Of a DNA stretch of 64,000 bases, positions 18,277-26,900 are shown piece by piece (positions within the stretch are counted from its first letter, which is position 1; each line of letters opens with the position of its first letter). The notes under the pieces were generated by a model, which saw only the letters and a program-made list of their open reading frames with translations, did not search any database and was not told where the DNA came from. A program made the translations under genes and the position numbers. Source of the stretch: Archangiaceae bacterium (lineage in GTDB: Bacteria; Myxococcota; Myxococcia; Myxococcales; Myxococcaceae); assembly GCA_016714225.1 (NCBI GenBank), contig JADJNS010000027.1, forward strand, positions 124,001-188,000, in the 5' to 3' direction.

Positions 18277-20469
18277 TCACGCCTGGTGAAACCGCTTGCC
18301 GGACCTGGCGTGCTCGAGGAGCAGCGGCGCGGGGGTGAAGCGCTTGCCGAACCGCTCTTGGTAGTGCTCGAGGCGCTCGGCGACGCGGCCCAGGCCCTGG
18401 GCATCGAGGTAGCGGAAGGGGCCGCCCAGAAACGGCGGGAACCCGAGCCCGAAGATGGCGCCGATGTCGCCGTCGCGCGGGCTGCGCAGCACGCCTTCTT
18501 GCAGGCAGAGCACCGCTTCGTTGATCATCTGCAGCGCGCAGCGCTCGGCGATCTCGTGACGGTCGAGGTGCTTGCGATCGGTGCCGTGCGGCAGCGAGGC
18601 GTAGACCGAGGTGTCGACCTCTTTCTTCTTGCCGTCGTAGGTGTAGAAACCCTTCTTCGCCTTCCGGCCGAGGCGGCCGTCTTTCACCAGCTGCGCGGTG
18701 TGCGGGGGCGCCTTCATGCGATCTCCGAACGCGGCCTCCATGATGTGACCGACCTTCTCGGCCACGTCGATGCCCACCTCGTCGAGCAGGGTGATGGGCC
18801 CCACCGGGAAGCCGAAGTCGACCAGCGCCTTGTCGATCTCGGCGATGTCTCCGCCCTCGGCGAGCAGGTAGGCGGCCTCGTTCATGTACGGCGCGAGAAT
18901 GCGCGAGGTGTAGAAGCCCACCCCGTCGTTCACCACGATCACCGTCTTGCCCTGGCGCCTGCCGACCTCGACGCAGGTGGCGGTGACCCAGTCGGCGGTC
19001 TTCTTGGTGGTGATGATCTCGAGCAGCGGCATCTTGTTGACCGGCGAGAAGTAATGCATGCCGATCACCGTCTCGGGGTGCTTGCTGCCTTCGGCGATCT
19101 GGGTGATCGGTATCGACGAGGTGTTCGAGGCGAAGATCTGGTCGGTGCGGCCCAGCGCCTCGATGTCGGCCAGCACCTTGTGCTTGAGCTTCAGGTCTTC
19201 GAACACGGCCTCGATGACGAGGTCGCACGAGCGGAAGCCCGAGTAGTCGGTGGTGGCGGTGACCAGCGCCATGCGGGCGTCGCGCTCGCGCGCGGTGAGC
19301 GAGCGGCGCTTGACGCGCTCGTCGTACAGCCCCTGCACGTGCTTGAGCGCCCGGCCTGCGCCGGCGTCGTCTTTGTCCTTGATGCGCACCGCGGTGCCCT
19401 GCAGCGCCGAGGTCACGTAGGCGATGCCGCCGCCCATCAGGCCGCCGCCCAGCACGCCGATCTTCTTCACCTCGCGCGCCTTGACCTTGGGGTCTTTGAC
19501 GCCGTTCTCCTTCTTCATCGCGGTGGTGGCGAAGAAGATCTCGACCAGGCGCTTGCTGACGTCGTCGACCACCAGCTCGCCGAACGCCTGCGCCTCGGCG
19601 TCGTAGCCGGCCTTGCCGTCTTCGAGGCCCGCACGCACCACCTCGAGCGCCTTCTCGGGCGCGGGGTACTTGCCGCGGGTCTTCTTGAGCAGCTGCTTTC
19701 GGGCCTGGTCGAAGAGGATCTTGCGGCCCAGGGGGTTGTCTTCGAGCGCCAGCTCGGCCCACGACTCGCGGTTGGTGAGCCCCTTGATGATGTCGGCGAA
19801 GGTCTTGGGCTTCGCGGTGGGGCCTGCCTGGCCGTCGCGCCGCTGCACCTTGAGGGTGCCGTCGGCGAGCTCGCGTGCGCGGCGCATCGCGACCTGCTTC
19901 AAGATGGGAGCGGGCACCACCTCGTCGAGCACGCCCAGCTTCAGCGCCTTCTTCGCCTTGAGGGCTTTGCCGGTGAGAATGAGATCCAACGCCGCCTGGG
20001 CGCCGATCAGCCGCGGCAGCCGCTGGGTGCCGCCCGCGCCGGGGAGCAGGCCCAGCTGCGTCTCGGGCAGCCCGACCTGCGTCTTGGGGCTGTCCGACGC
20101 GATGCGGTAGTCGCAGGCCAGCGCCCACTCGAGACCGCCGCCGAGGGCGGCCCCGTGAATGGCGGCGACGACCGGCTTCTCGAAGTTCTCGAGCCGGTGA
20201 AAGCCCGCCTGGCCCTGCTTGCTGGCGGCGGTCGCCTCGGCCTGCGACTTCATGGTCTGCAGCCAGTCGAGCTTCGCGCCGGCGATGAAGCCGTCTTTCT
20301 TGCCCGAGGTGAAGACGATGGCCTTGGTGCCGGGCTCGCCCGCCGCGCGGGTGAGCAGCTTCTCGAACTCGGGCCCGACCTCGGCCGAGAGCGTGTTCAC
20401 CGGCTCGTCGGGGGTGTCGAAGGTGATGACCGCGATGCCGTCGGTCACTTCGTAGGTGAAGAAGCTCAT
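18277..20469 (-). CDS. fadJ: Fatty acid oxidation multifunctional protein (enoyl-CoA hydratase / 3-hydroxyacyl-CoA dehydrogenase)
   Basis: 730 residues, close to E. coli FadJ (714). The N-terminal crotonase domain has the oxyanion-hole region HGAALGGGLEWALACDY and the catalytic-Glu segment GLPETQLGLLPGAGGTQ. The NAD-binding domain starts IGVLGGGLMGGGIAYV and the dehydrogenase domain has the catalytic His in GMHYFSPVNKMPLLEI. It carries out hydration and oxidation of acyl-CoA intermediates and should pair with the FadI thiolase, whose stop overlaps this start (ATGA). Both genes are read leftward as an operon. Confidence 0.94.
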   Translation of the reverse strand: MSFFTYEVTDGIAVITFDTPDEPVNTLSAEVGPEFEKLLTRAAGEPGTKAIVFTSGKKDGFIAGAKLDWLQTMKSQAEATAASKQGQAGFHRLENFEKPVVAAIHGAALGGGLEWALACDYRIASDSPKTQVGLPETQLGLLPGAGGTQRLPRLIGAQAALDLILTGKALKAKKALKLGVLDEVVPAPILKQVAMRRARELADGTLKVQRRDGQAGPTAKPKTFADIIKGLTNRESWAELALEDNPLGRKILFDQARKQLLKKTRGKYPAPEKALEVVRAGLEDGKAGYDAEAQAFGELVVDDVSKRLVEIFFATTAMKKENGVKDPKVKAREVKKIGVLGGGLMGGGIAYVTSALQGTAVRIKDKDDAGAGRALKHVQGLYDERVKRRSLTARERDARMALVTATTDYSGFRSCDLVIEAVFEDLKLKHKVLADIEALGRTDQIFASNTSSIPITQIAEGSKHPETVIGMHYFSPVNKMPLLEIITTKKTADWVTATCVEVGRRQGKTVIVVNDGVGFYTSRILAPYMNEAAYLLAEGGDIAEIDKALVDFGFPVGPITLLDEVGIDVAEKVGHIMEAAFGDRMKAPPHTAQLVKDGRLGRKAKKGFYTYDGKKKEVDTSVYASLPHGTDRKHLDRHEIAERCALQMINEAVLCLQEGVLRSPRDGDIGAIFGLGFPPFLGGPFRYLDAQGLGRVAERLEHYQERFGKRFTPAPLLLEHARSGKRFHQA

Positions 20470-21770
20470 GCTCTCTCCAGGACCACGGCCGCGCCCAGAC
20501 CACCCTGCGCGCACACCGTGACCAATGCGGTGTTCTTGTTGCGGCGACCCAGCTCGCGCAGCGCCTGGTGCACGATGCGCGCGCCGGTGGCTGCGAAGGG
20601 GTGACCGATCGAGATCGACCCGCCGTTGACGTTGAGCCTGCTGCGGTCGACCTCGCCCAGCGGGGCGCTGCGCCCCATCTTGGCGGCGAACTCTTTCGAC
20701 CCGAACGCCTGGATGTTGGAGGCGATCTGGGCCGCGAAGGCTTCGTGCATGTCGATGAGATCGACGTCTTGCAGCTTCATGCCCGCGCGGTCGAGCGCGA
20801 GCGGGGCAGCGTAGGCCGGGCCCTGCAAGAGCTGCTCGGCCGGGTCGGTGGCGGCGTAGGCGAACGAGCGCAGGAACCCGAGCACCGGGGCCTTGAGGGC
20901 CTTCGCCTTCTCTTCGCTCATCAAGACCAGCGCGGCGGCGCCGTCGGTGAGCGGCGAAGCGTTGCCGGCGGTGACGGTGCCGTACTTGCGGTCGAACACC
21001 GGCTTGAGCTCGCTGAGCTTCTCGAGCGAGGTGTCTTCGCGCACGATGTTGTCTTTGTCGGCGACCGCCTCGTACCGGGGCGGCACCGGCACGTGCATGA
21101 CCTCGGCGTCGAAGAGGCCGGCCTTCCACGCGCGGGCGGCGTTCTTGTGCGAGTCGTAGGCGATCTGATCTTGCTCGCGGCGGGTGATGCCGTTCTCTTT
21201 CGCCATCTTCTCGGCCGACTCACCCATGGTCATGCCGGTCGAGTACTCGGCGATCGCCGGAGGCACGGGGATCAGGTCTTTCGGCTTCAGCTTCTGAAAG
21301 GGGCGCAGCTTCTCGCGGATGTTGCGGGCGCGCGAGGCGCCGGCCAGGGCGTGGGCGAGCGCGCGGCTGGTGAAGATCGGCGGGTCGGACATCGACTCGG
21401 TGCCGCCGGCGATCGCCACGTCGCTGGTGCCCAGCGCGATGGTGCTGGCGGCGTCGGTCATCGCCTGCACGCTGGTGGCGCAGGCGCGCATCACCGTGTG
21501 GGTCTCGATCTTCCGGGGGAGCCCGGCGGCGATGACCACCTCGCGCGCGATGCTGGTGGCCAGCAAGGTGGGAATCACCGTGCCGAAGACCAGCTGGTCG
21601 ATCTCGTTGGGGTCGAGCTCGGCGCGCTGCACCAGCTCTGAGACCACCAGCCGCCCGAGGTCGAGGGCCGAGAGATCATTGAAGACCGTGCCCGCCTTGA
21701 CGAAGGGGGTGCGCAGCCCTGCGACGATGGCGACTCTTCGACCGGCGAGACGGGTGGAGGACGCTGGCAT
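20466..21770 (-). CDS. fadI: 3-ketoacyl-CoA thiolase
   Basis: 434 residues, nearly identical in length to E. coli FadI (436). The acyl-accepting Cys is C97 in MRACATS. The His of NVNGGSISIGHPFAATGAR and the second Cys of CAQGGLGAA complete the active site. It cleaves 3-ketoacyl-CoA to acetyl-CoA and a shortened acyl-CoA. ATG 21770 begins the protein (MPASSTRLAGRRVAIVAGLR), and the ORF extends further upstream only with low-complexity sequence. First gene of a fadI-fadJ operon. Confidence 0.94.
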   Translation of the reverse strand: MPASSTRLAGRRVAIVAGLRTPFVKAGTVFNDLSALDLGRLVVSELVQRAELDPNEIDQLVFGTVIPTLLATSIAREVVIAAGLPRKIETHTVMRACATSVQAMTDAASTIALGTSDVAIAGGTESMSDPPIFTSRALAHALAGASRARNIREKLRPFQKLKPKDLIPVPPAIAEYSTGMTMGESAEKMAKENGITRREQDQIAYDSHKNAARAWKAGLFDAEVMHVPVPPRYEAVADKDNIVREDTSLEKLSELKPVFDRKYGTVTAGNASPLTDGAAALVLMSEEKAKALKAPVLGFLRSFAYAATDPAEQLLQGPAYAAPLALDRAGMKLQDVDLIDMHEAFAAQIASNIQAFGSKEFAAKMGRSAPLGEVDRSRLNVNGGSISIGHPFAATGARIVHQALRELGRRNKNTALVTVCAQGGLGAAVVLERA

Positions 21771-21817
21771 GACGCGTCGCGTAATGCCGGGTGATGCGCA
21801 AGTCAATGTGAAGCGCC

Positions 21818-21837
21818 CTCTCCCGCGCGCGGGAGAG
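21818..21837. repeat. Perfect 20-bp palindrome upstream of fadI
   Basis: CTCTCCCGCGCGCGGGAGAG is self-complementary over all 20 bases. It is about 50 bp upstream of the fadI start, in a 226-bp gap with no gene. It could be an operator of the fatty-acid operon or a REP-type hairpin. No other copy was noticed in the window. Confidence 0.5.
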
Positions 21838-21996
21838 CACGGGGTGAAGTCGGCGGCGTGCGCAGGCGCGACGGTTGGGGGGCCCCTGCCCTTTTGCACG
21901 CTGGCTTCGGCAGGGTCATGGTCAAGGAGCTACGGGGCCTGGGGCAGACCGTTCAGGGACCGGGCAGGGCTGGGGCTGGGCGGTACGCCTGGGCTT

Positions 21997-22962
21997 TTAG
22001 AACCCCAGGGCCTTGAGGCGCCCCAGGTGCGACTTCACCTCGCCGGCCAGCGCGTCGATGAACACGCTGTAGCCCACCGGCACTCTCGCGCGCTCGACCT
22101 TGGCGAAGCCGGCGGTGCGGGCGTGCGCGCGCAGCGACACGTCGAGCGCGTGCACGGTGGTGAGCTCGTCGACCGCGGTGCCGATGGGCACCAGCACCAC
22201 GGCGTCGCTGCCCTCGGCGCGAATGCGCTGCAGCGCGGCTTCCGAGGTGATGCCGGGGGCGCCCATCGAGAGCCACGACACCTTCCACGGAGCGGTGAAG
22301 CCCTGCATCACCGCCTCGGTGGTGAGCTTGAGCTGCTCGAGGTACGGGTCGCCGTCTTTATCGTCGCGGCGCTCGATGGGCAGCGCGCAGAACAGCACCG
22401 TCGCGCCGGGCGCGTGCTCGAGGCCTTCGGTGATCGCCGAGCGCAGCGCGTCGACGTAGCCCCTGGCCGTCGAGTAGCGGTCGACCACCGAGGCGTCGGG
22501 GGCGTGCTCCTGCACCGCGCGCAGCAGCGGCTTCAAGAACCGGTCGCACTTCTGCGGGTACAGCGAGAGCCCGATGATGCGCGTCGCGCCCTGCGCCTTC
22601 AGCGCCGCGATGGCGTCGGGAACCTTCGGGTCTGCGTAGAGCGTGCCCAGGGTGACCGGCACGCCGAGCTTCTTGCCCAACATGCTGGCCAGGTCGGCCG
22701 CCTGGTTGTCGAGCGGCGACTTGCCGCCCGCTTCGGTCAGCCGCTGCGACCAGGTGCCGGCGTCGAGGCGCGCGGCGATGCTGGCGAAGAAGCCCTGCGT
22801 GCCGCGGCCGAACGACGAGGTGAACGCGTACGGGTCGGCGTACCAGGCCTGCAGCCACTGGCGCATCGTCGCCGTCGACCCGGGGTCTCCGCGGTGGAGC
22901 AGCAGCACGCCGACGCCGGCCAGCGAGACGTCGGGCGCGGCGGGCGCCGTGGGCTCGCTCAC
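21997..22962 (-). CDS. Ferrochelatase-family protein lacking catalytic residues
   Basis: 321 residues from a GTG at 22962. The overall pattern is ferrochelatase-like: GVGVLLLHRGDPGS at the start, DPYAFTSSFGRG, LSLYPQ, GDPYLEQL, VVLVPIGTAVDE and a C-terminal FIDAL. The usual SAHGLP, whose His is essential for iron insertion, reads FCA-LP with two residues missing. The conserved ETLHEID reads TTVHALD, losing the Glu. The start overlaps the stop of the CBM20 amylase (GTGA), so it is translated with a starch operon. It is either a pseudo-enzyme with a new role or a ferrochelatase altered by an in-frame deletion. Confidence 0.75.
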   Translation of the reverse strand: MSEPTAPAAPDVSLAGVGVLLLHRGDPGSTATMRQWLQAWYADPYAFTSSFGRGTQGFFASIAARLDAGTWSQRLTEAGGKSPLDNQAADLASMLGKKLGVPVTLGTLYADPKVPDAIAALKAQGATRIIGLSLYPQKCDRFLKPLLRAVQEHAPDASVVDRYSTARGYVDALRSAITEGLEHAPGATVLFCALPIERRDDKDGDPYLEQLKLTTEAVMQGFTAPWKVSWLSMGAPGITSEAALQRIRAEGSDAVVLVPIGTAVDELTTVHALDVSLRAHARTAGFAKVERARVPVGYSVFIDALAGEVKSHLGRLKALGF

Positions 22963-25019
22963 GTGCCTCTCCACTGCAGGTCGACCTTCATCGGCCCCTG
23001 GCCGTCGGCGACGAACAGCACCCGGTTCGGGCCGGTCTCCCACGTGCGCGCCTTCGACCACAGCTTCAGCTCGAACACCCCGCCGATGGGCAGCTCGGCA
23101 GAGGCCGGCAGGCTCAAGGCGCGCTCGAGCTTCCACCCGCCCAGCTCGGGGCCCGAGCCCACCACCACCGCGTCGGGAGGGCCCGACAGCTCGACCCGCC
23201 GCTTGCGCTCGCCGGTGCGCCACTGATGGTTCGCGAGGGCCGCCTCGGCGCGAAAGTCGCCGCGCTCGAACTGCACCTTCACCTGCTGCTGCTCGACGGT
23301 GACCAGAGCGACCTCGAAGTCGGAGACCCGGCGAAAGGTGAAGCCCTGCTCGTTCGCGCCGGTGAGCTGCAGCCCGCCCTCGCGCAGCGACGGGTGCGCC
23401 CGGCGCAGGGCCGCTGCCTGGGCCAGCGCCGCGCGCATCGGAGCGTGGGCGTCGAAGCGCATCACCCCGCGGTTCTGGGGCTCTCTCTCGCCTTCCAGCC
23501 CCACCTCGGTGCCCCAGGTGATCGACGGGGTGCCGCGCAGCGCGTAGAGCAGCTTCACCGCCTCGGCGGAGTGGGCGCCACACTCGGTGGCGAGCCGCGG
23601 CAGGTCGTGGTTGTCGAGCAGGGTCACCAGCGCCGCCGGGTCGGGGTAGCGGCGATCGTCCGACAGCACCGCGCCCAGCCGGGCCGGGCTGGCCCCGCGG
23701 CACATCACGTCGATCAGCGCGAACCGCAGCGGAAAGTCGAACATCGCGGTGAAGGCGCCCTCGCGCCAGATGCGCGCCACCTCGGCCGGGTCGCCGTCGA
23801 GATCTTCGCCGAGCAGCGTGAAGCCCGGGCCCGCTTCGCGCAGCACTGACGCGTTGAAGCGCGCCCAGAACGAGACGGGCAGGTGCTTCACCGCGTCGAG
23901 CCGCAGGCCGGTGGGCCGCACCGCCCTCACCCACTTCAGGGTCGACTCGAGCAGGTACGCGTAGACGTCGTCGCGCTCGACCGCCAGGTCGGGCAGCCCC
24001 TGCACGTCGTTCATCACCAGCTGCTGAGGGTCATTCCAGTCGGTGATGCTGCCCCTGCCGTGAAACCACTCGGGGTGCGCCCGGGTGAGCGAGGTCTCGG
24101 GGCCCACGTGGTTGAGCACCAGGTCGAGCATCAGCCCCATGCCGCGCGCCCGTAACGAGTCGCGCAGGCCGCGCAGCTCGGGGAGCGTGCCGAAGCCGGG
24201 CTCGAGCGCGTCGAGGCGATCGACCCAGTACCCGTGCCACGCCGCCCAGCCGTGAAACGGCTCGCTGCGCATCGCGAACACCGGGGTGAGCCACACCGCG
24301 CCGACGCCGAGCTGGGCGAGCCAGTCGAGGTGCGCGCGCACGCCGGCGAGGTCTCCGCCGTACGAGGCGTCGGGGTCGGCCTGGCTCACCTGCGGCCCGT
24401 CGTTGGCCCGGTCGCCGTCGGCGAACCGGTCGACCATCACCAGGTACAGCGGGCCGAAGTTGCGATCGGCCGAGGCCACCCCGCCGTCGACGGTGGCCAT
24501 GCCGGCCAGCAGGCCGTCGACCAGGGTGGTGACCCGGTTGGCGATGTACTCGCGCACGTCGTCGAGCGCCGCGGCCTGCTTCTCGTGCTCGAACTGCATC
24601 AGCGCGGGGAAGTCGCCCGAGTCTTGCGACGGCGGCGTGGTGCCGGCGCGGCCCACGGTGAACTTCGTCGACACCGTCCACCGGAAGCGGCCGTTGAGCT
24701 GGGTGAAGTACTGGGCGCGCGCTTCGATGAGCAGCGCGAACGGCGCGTCACGGGCGGCTGCCTGCAGCGCGCGAAAGCGCTCGGCCGAGAGCCGCTGGCC
24801 CTGGAGCGCGCTGGCGGGCACCTCGCGGGCCTCGAGGTTGCGCGAGTCGAGCACCTCGAACACGCGCGCCTTCAAGACCTCGGGTGCGTCGTCGAGCTCG
24901 TCGATGGCGAAGGCCACCGCGATCGGCGCCCGCGCGGCCAGCCGCTGCGGAGGAACCTTGTTGAGGCACCCCGCCCCACCCCACAGCACCAGCGCAACCG
25001 CGCAGAGCCTCAGAACCAT
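22959..25019 (-). CDS. Secreted GH13 alpha-amylase lipoprotein with C-terminal CBM20
   Basis: 686 residues. The signal peptide ends in a lipobox (WGGAGC). About 170 residues of unknown N-terminal domain precede the GH13 barrel. Conserved regions: DLVLNHVG; GLRLDAVKH with the nucleophile Asp; LLGEDLDGD with the acid/base Glu; LLDNHDLPR with the third Asp. The C-terminal domain begins PDAVVVGSGPELGGW, the starch-binding CBM20 pattern. It is anchored in an envelope membrane and should degrade starch outside the cytoplasm. It overlaps the porin gene by 10 bp and the ferrochelatase-like gene by 4 bp, forming a three-gene operon. Confidence 0.92.
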   Translation of the reverse strand: MVLRLCAVALVLWGGAGCLNKVPPQRLAARAPIAVAFAIDELDDAPEVLKARVFEVLDSRNLEAREVPASALQGQRLSAERFRALQAAARDAPFALLIEARAQYFTQLNGRFRWTVSTKFTVGRAGTTPPSQDSGDFPALMQFEHEKQAAALDDVREYIANRVTTLVDGLLAGMATVDGGVASADRNFGPLYLVMVDRFADGDRANDGPQVSQADPDASYGGDLAGVRAHLDWLAQLGVGAVWLTPVFAMRSEPFHGWAAWHGYWVDRLDALEPGFGTLPELRGLRDSLRARGMGLMLDLVLNHVGPETSLTRAHPEWFHGRGSITDWNDPQQLVMNDVQGLPDLAVERDDVYAYLLESTLKWVRAVRPTGLRLDAVKHLPVSFWARFNASVLREAGPGFTLLGEDLDGDPAEVARIWREGAFTAMFDFPLRFALIDVMCRGASPARLGAVLSDDRRYPDPAALVTLLDNHDLPRLATECGAHSAEAVKLLYALRGTPSITWGTEVGLEGEREPQNRGVMRFDAHAPMRAALAQAAALRRAHPSLREGGLQLTGANEQGFTFRRVSDFEVALVTVEQQQVKVQFERGDFRAEAALANHQWRTGERKRRVELSGPPDAVVVGSGPELGGWKLERALSLPASAELPIGGVFELKLWSKARTWETGPNRVLFVADGQGPMKVDLQWRGT

Positions 25020-26491
25020 CCTTCTGCCTCCAGCGACACCAGGTGGTGCCAGTGCCGCTCGGTGCCCATGAACTGGTTGAACTGCGAGAGCGAGTCAGAG
25101 AACCCGTTGCCGAACGCGGCCTGCTGGCTCGAGTACTGGGCCCCGTAGAGCAGCCGCAGCGAGGGCCGGGCGTAGATGCCGAGGCCGGTGGGGTTGAGCA
25201 CCAGACCGGCCTTGATCTGCCAGGTGCTGCGCACATTCGAGTCGCCGAGCTCGAAGCCGCGGGTGTCGCTGATGCCACCGGTGCTCTTGAAGATCGAGTC
25301 GAAGTGCTCGCGGTAGAGGTTGCCGTTCTTGCTGCGCTCCTGCGCGATCGAAGACTCGATCAGCAGGTGAAACGAGCGGGTGAAGTAGAGCTGCAGCCGC
25401 AGCACCGTCGACAGGTACGTGCGGTTCGCCTCGCTGGCCTGCAGCTTGTTGGCGAGATCGGTGTCGTCTCCGAACAGCACGCCCCACGCGAGGTCGAGCC
25501 GGTTGGGCACGATGCGCAGCTGCATCTCGTTGCCGAGCTGCAGCTGGTACCGGTCGCGGGTCAGGTCGGCGATGTAGATGGTGTAGTCCTGCCCGCCGAA
25601 GGTCTCGGTGTACGGCGCGGCGGTCGGCAGCCGGCGGTAGCTGACGAAGAAGTTGTTCCAGAGCAGGGGGCCGAGCTTGCCGAACCCCAGGTAGCCCACC
25701 ACCCGGAAGGGAATGCTGGGAGCCACCATCTGCGGCTTGGGAAACAAGAGCTCCTGGCCGGGGTGATCTTGCACGTAGTGCTGGGCCACCTCGCGGCGCA
25801 GGAAGTCTTCGTAGAGCACGCCGGGGGTCTGGTGCGGAGAGAACCGATCGCCCTCGATCGACGGCTCGTACTCGACGTCGCCGCCGCCGCCGAGCTCGAA
25901 GTGGCTGCTGGGGTGAAAGCGGAACATGCCGCCGGCGGTGAGCATCGGGCTGTACTGCAGGCCGCGAACGCGGAAGCCCGAGTCGCCGATGCCCACCATC
26001 ACGTCGAGGTTGTCGCCCGAGTACCAGGCCGAGGCGCCCACCGCGTCTTCGAGAATCGACGCCGGCCGCATGTCGTAGAGGCCCAGGTCGCCGAAGTAGT
26101 ACCAGAGCGTGCCCACCCGCCAGGTGACGCGCGAGAGCAGCAGGTTGCCGGCGCGCACGTAGAGCTGCGAGAGCTTGAAGGCGGTGAGCGAGCCGTTGAG
26201 CGGGTCGGCGCCGTCGACGCTGCCACCCTCGAGGCGGGCGTGCACGCTGGCCCACAGATCGTTGGTGTTGGGCGGAGCCTGCAGCACGTCGAGCTTGAGC
26301 TCGAGAATCGCGTACGAGCCCTCGTTCATCAGGCGGCCGTACAGGTTCCACAGGCCGAGGCGGCCGTTGCCGCCCTGCCAGTCGGGCCGCGCCGCGAGGC
26401 GGAAATAACCGCCGCCGCTGACACGATCGGGCTGCGCCTGGGCGAGCGCGTTCGCGGCGAAGAGACACGACAGCAGCAACAGGGGGCGCAT
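25010..26491 (-). CDS. Outer-membrane beta-barrel protein, probable maltodextrin porin
   Basis: 493 residues from ATG 26491. A Sec signal (MRPLLLLSCLFAANALA) is followed by a protein rich in alternating aromatic/polar strands and ending in Phe (LEAEGWF), the usual outer-membrane insertion signal. Segments such as GRLGLWNLYGRLMNEGSYAI and RPSLRLLYGAQYS recall LamB-type carbohydrate porins, but similarity by eye is weak. It is the first gene of the operon with the CBM20 amylase, which supports an oligosaccharide channel. Confidence 0.65.
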   Translation of the reverse strand: MRPLLLLSCLFAANALAQAQPDRVSGGGYFRLAARPDWQGGNGRLGLWNLYGRLMNEGSYAILELKLDVLQAPPNTNDLWASVHARLEGGSVDGADPLNGSLTAFKLSQLYVRAGNLLLSRVTWRVGTLWYYFGDLGLYDMRPASILEDAVGASAWYSGDNLDVMVGIGDSGFRVRGLQYSPMLTAGGMFRFHPSSHFELGGGGDVEYEPSIEGDRFSPHQTPGVLYEDFLRREVAQHYVQDHPGQELLFPKPQMVAPSIPFRVVGYLGFGKLGPLLWNNFFVSYRRLPTAAPYTETFGGQDYTIYIADLTRDRYQLQLGNEMQLRIVPNRLDLAWGVLFGDDTDLANKLQASEANRTYLSTVLRLQLYFTRSFHLLIESSIAQERSKNGNLYREHFDSIFKSTGGISDTRGFELGDSNVRSTWQIKAGLVLNPTGLGIYARPSLRLLYGAQYSSQQAAFGNGFSDSLSQFNQFMGTERHWHHLVSLEAEGWF

Positions 26492-26531
26492 CGACAAGGC
26501 GGCCCGCGCTCTTACCAACGTCCGGCCACGA

Positions 26532-26840
26532 TTACAGCCGGGCTGAATCGCGCTCGAGGCGATCGACGAAGTCGGTGAGGCGGGGCTCGGTGCGATCGAA
26601 CGCCACCCCCATCGCCTCACCGTTCGTCCACACCACCCGGCCCTTGAGCTCGAGCGGAGCGTCGTGGTGCGGCAGGTGCAGCGCGAAGGTCGACTCGGCG
26701 CCCACCGACAGCGGCGCGGTGGTGAGCACGTGCACGCCCCCGAGGGAGATGTCTTTCACCGGCTCGGGGAACCCCGACCCGCCGTCGCGGGCGAAGATTC
26801 GAATCGAGGCGGGTAGACGGCGGTGACGGCGCTGCTCCAT
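26532..26840 (-). CDS. PilZ-domain c-di-GMP-binding protein
   Basis: 102 residues, essentially one PilZ domain. The c-di-GMP motifs RRHRR (RxxxR) and DISLGGVHV (D/NxSxxG) are both present. The start at 26840 is fixed by GGAGG at 26849-26853, 8 nt upstream. It is divergent from the malK-type gene with 60 bp between the starts, so the two may share regulation. A single-domain PilZ protein acts by binding a partner. Confidence 0.88.
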   Translation of the reverse strand: MEQRRHRRLPASIRIFARDGGSGFPEPVKDISLGGVHVLTTAPLSVGAESTFALHLPHHDAPLELKGRVVWTNGEAMGVAFDRTEPRLTDFVDRLERDSARL

Positions 26841-26900
26841 GGGGGACCCCTCCAAAGGCGCGGCAATCTGCGTCAGACCGTGGGCAGAAAGCAAACTTCG

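Noticed and set aside
17563..20604. A 1013-codon open frame on the plus strand
   Set aside because: Antisense to the methyltransferase, the repeat and fadJ; it runs through a non-coding MITE-like element and has no domain.
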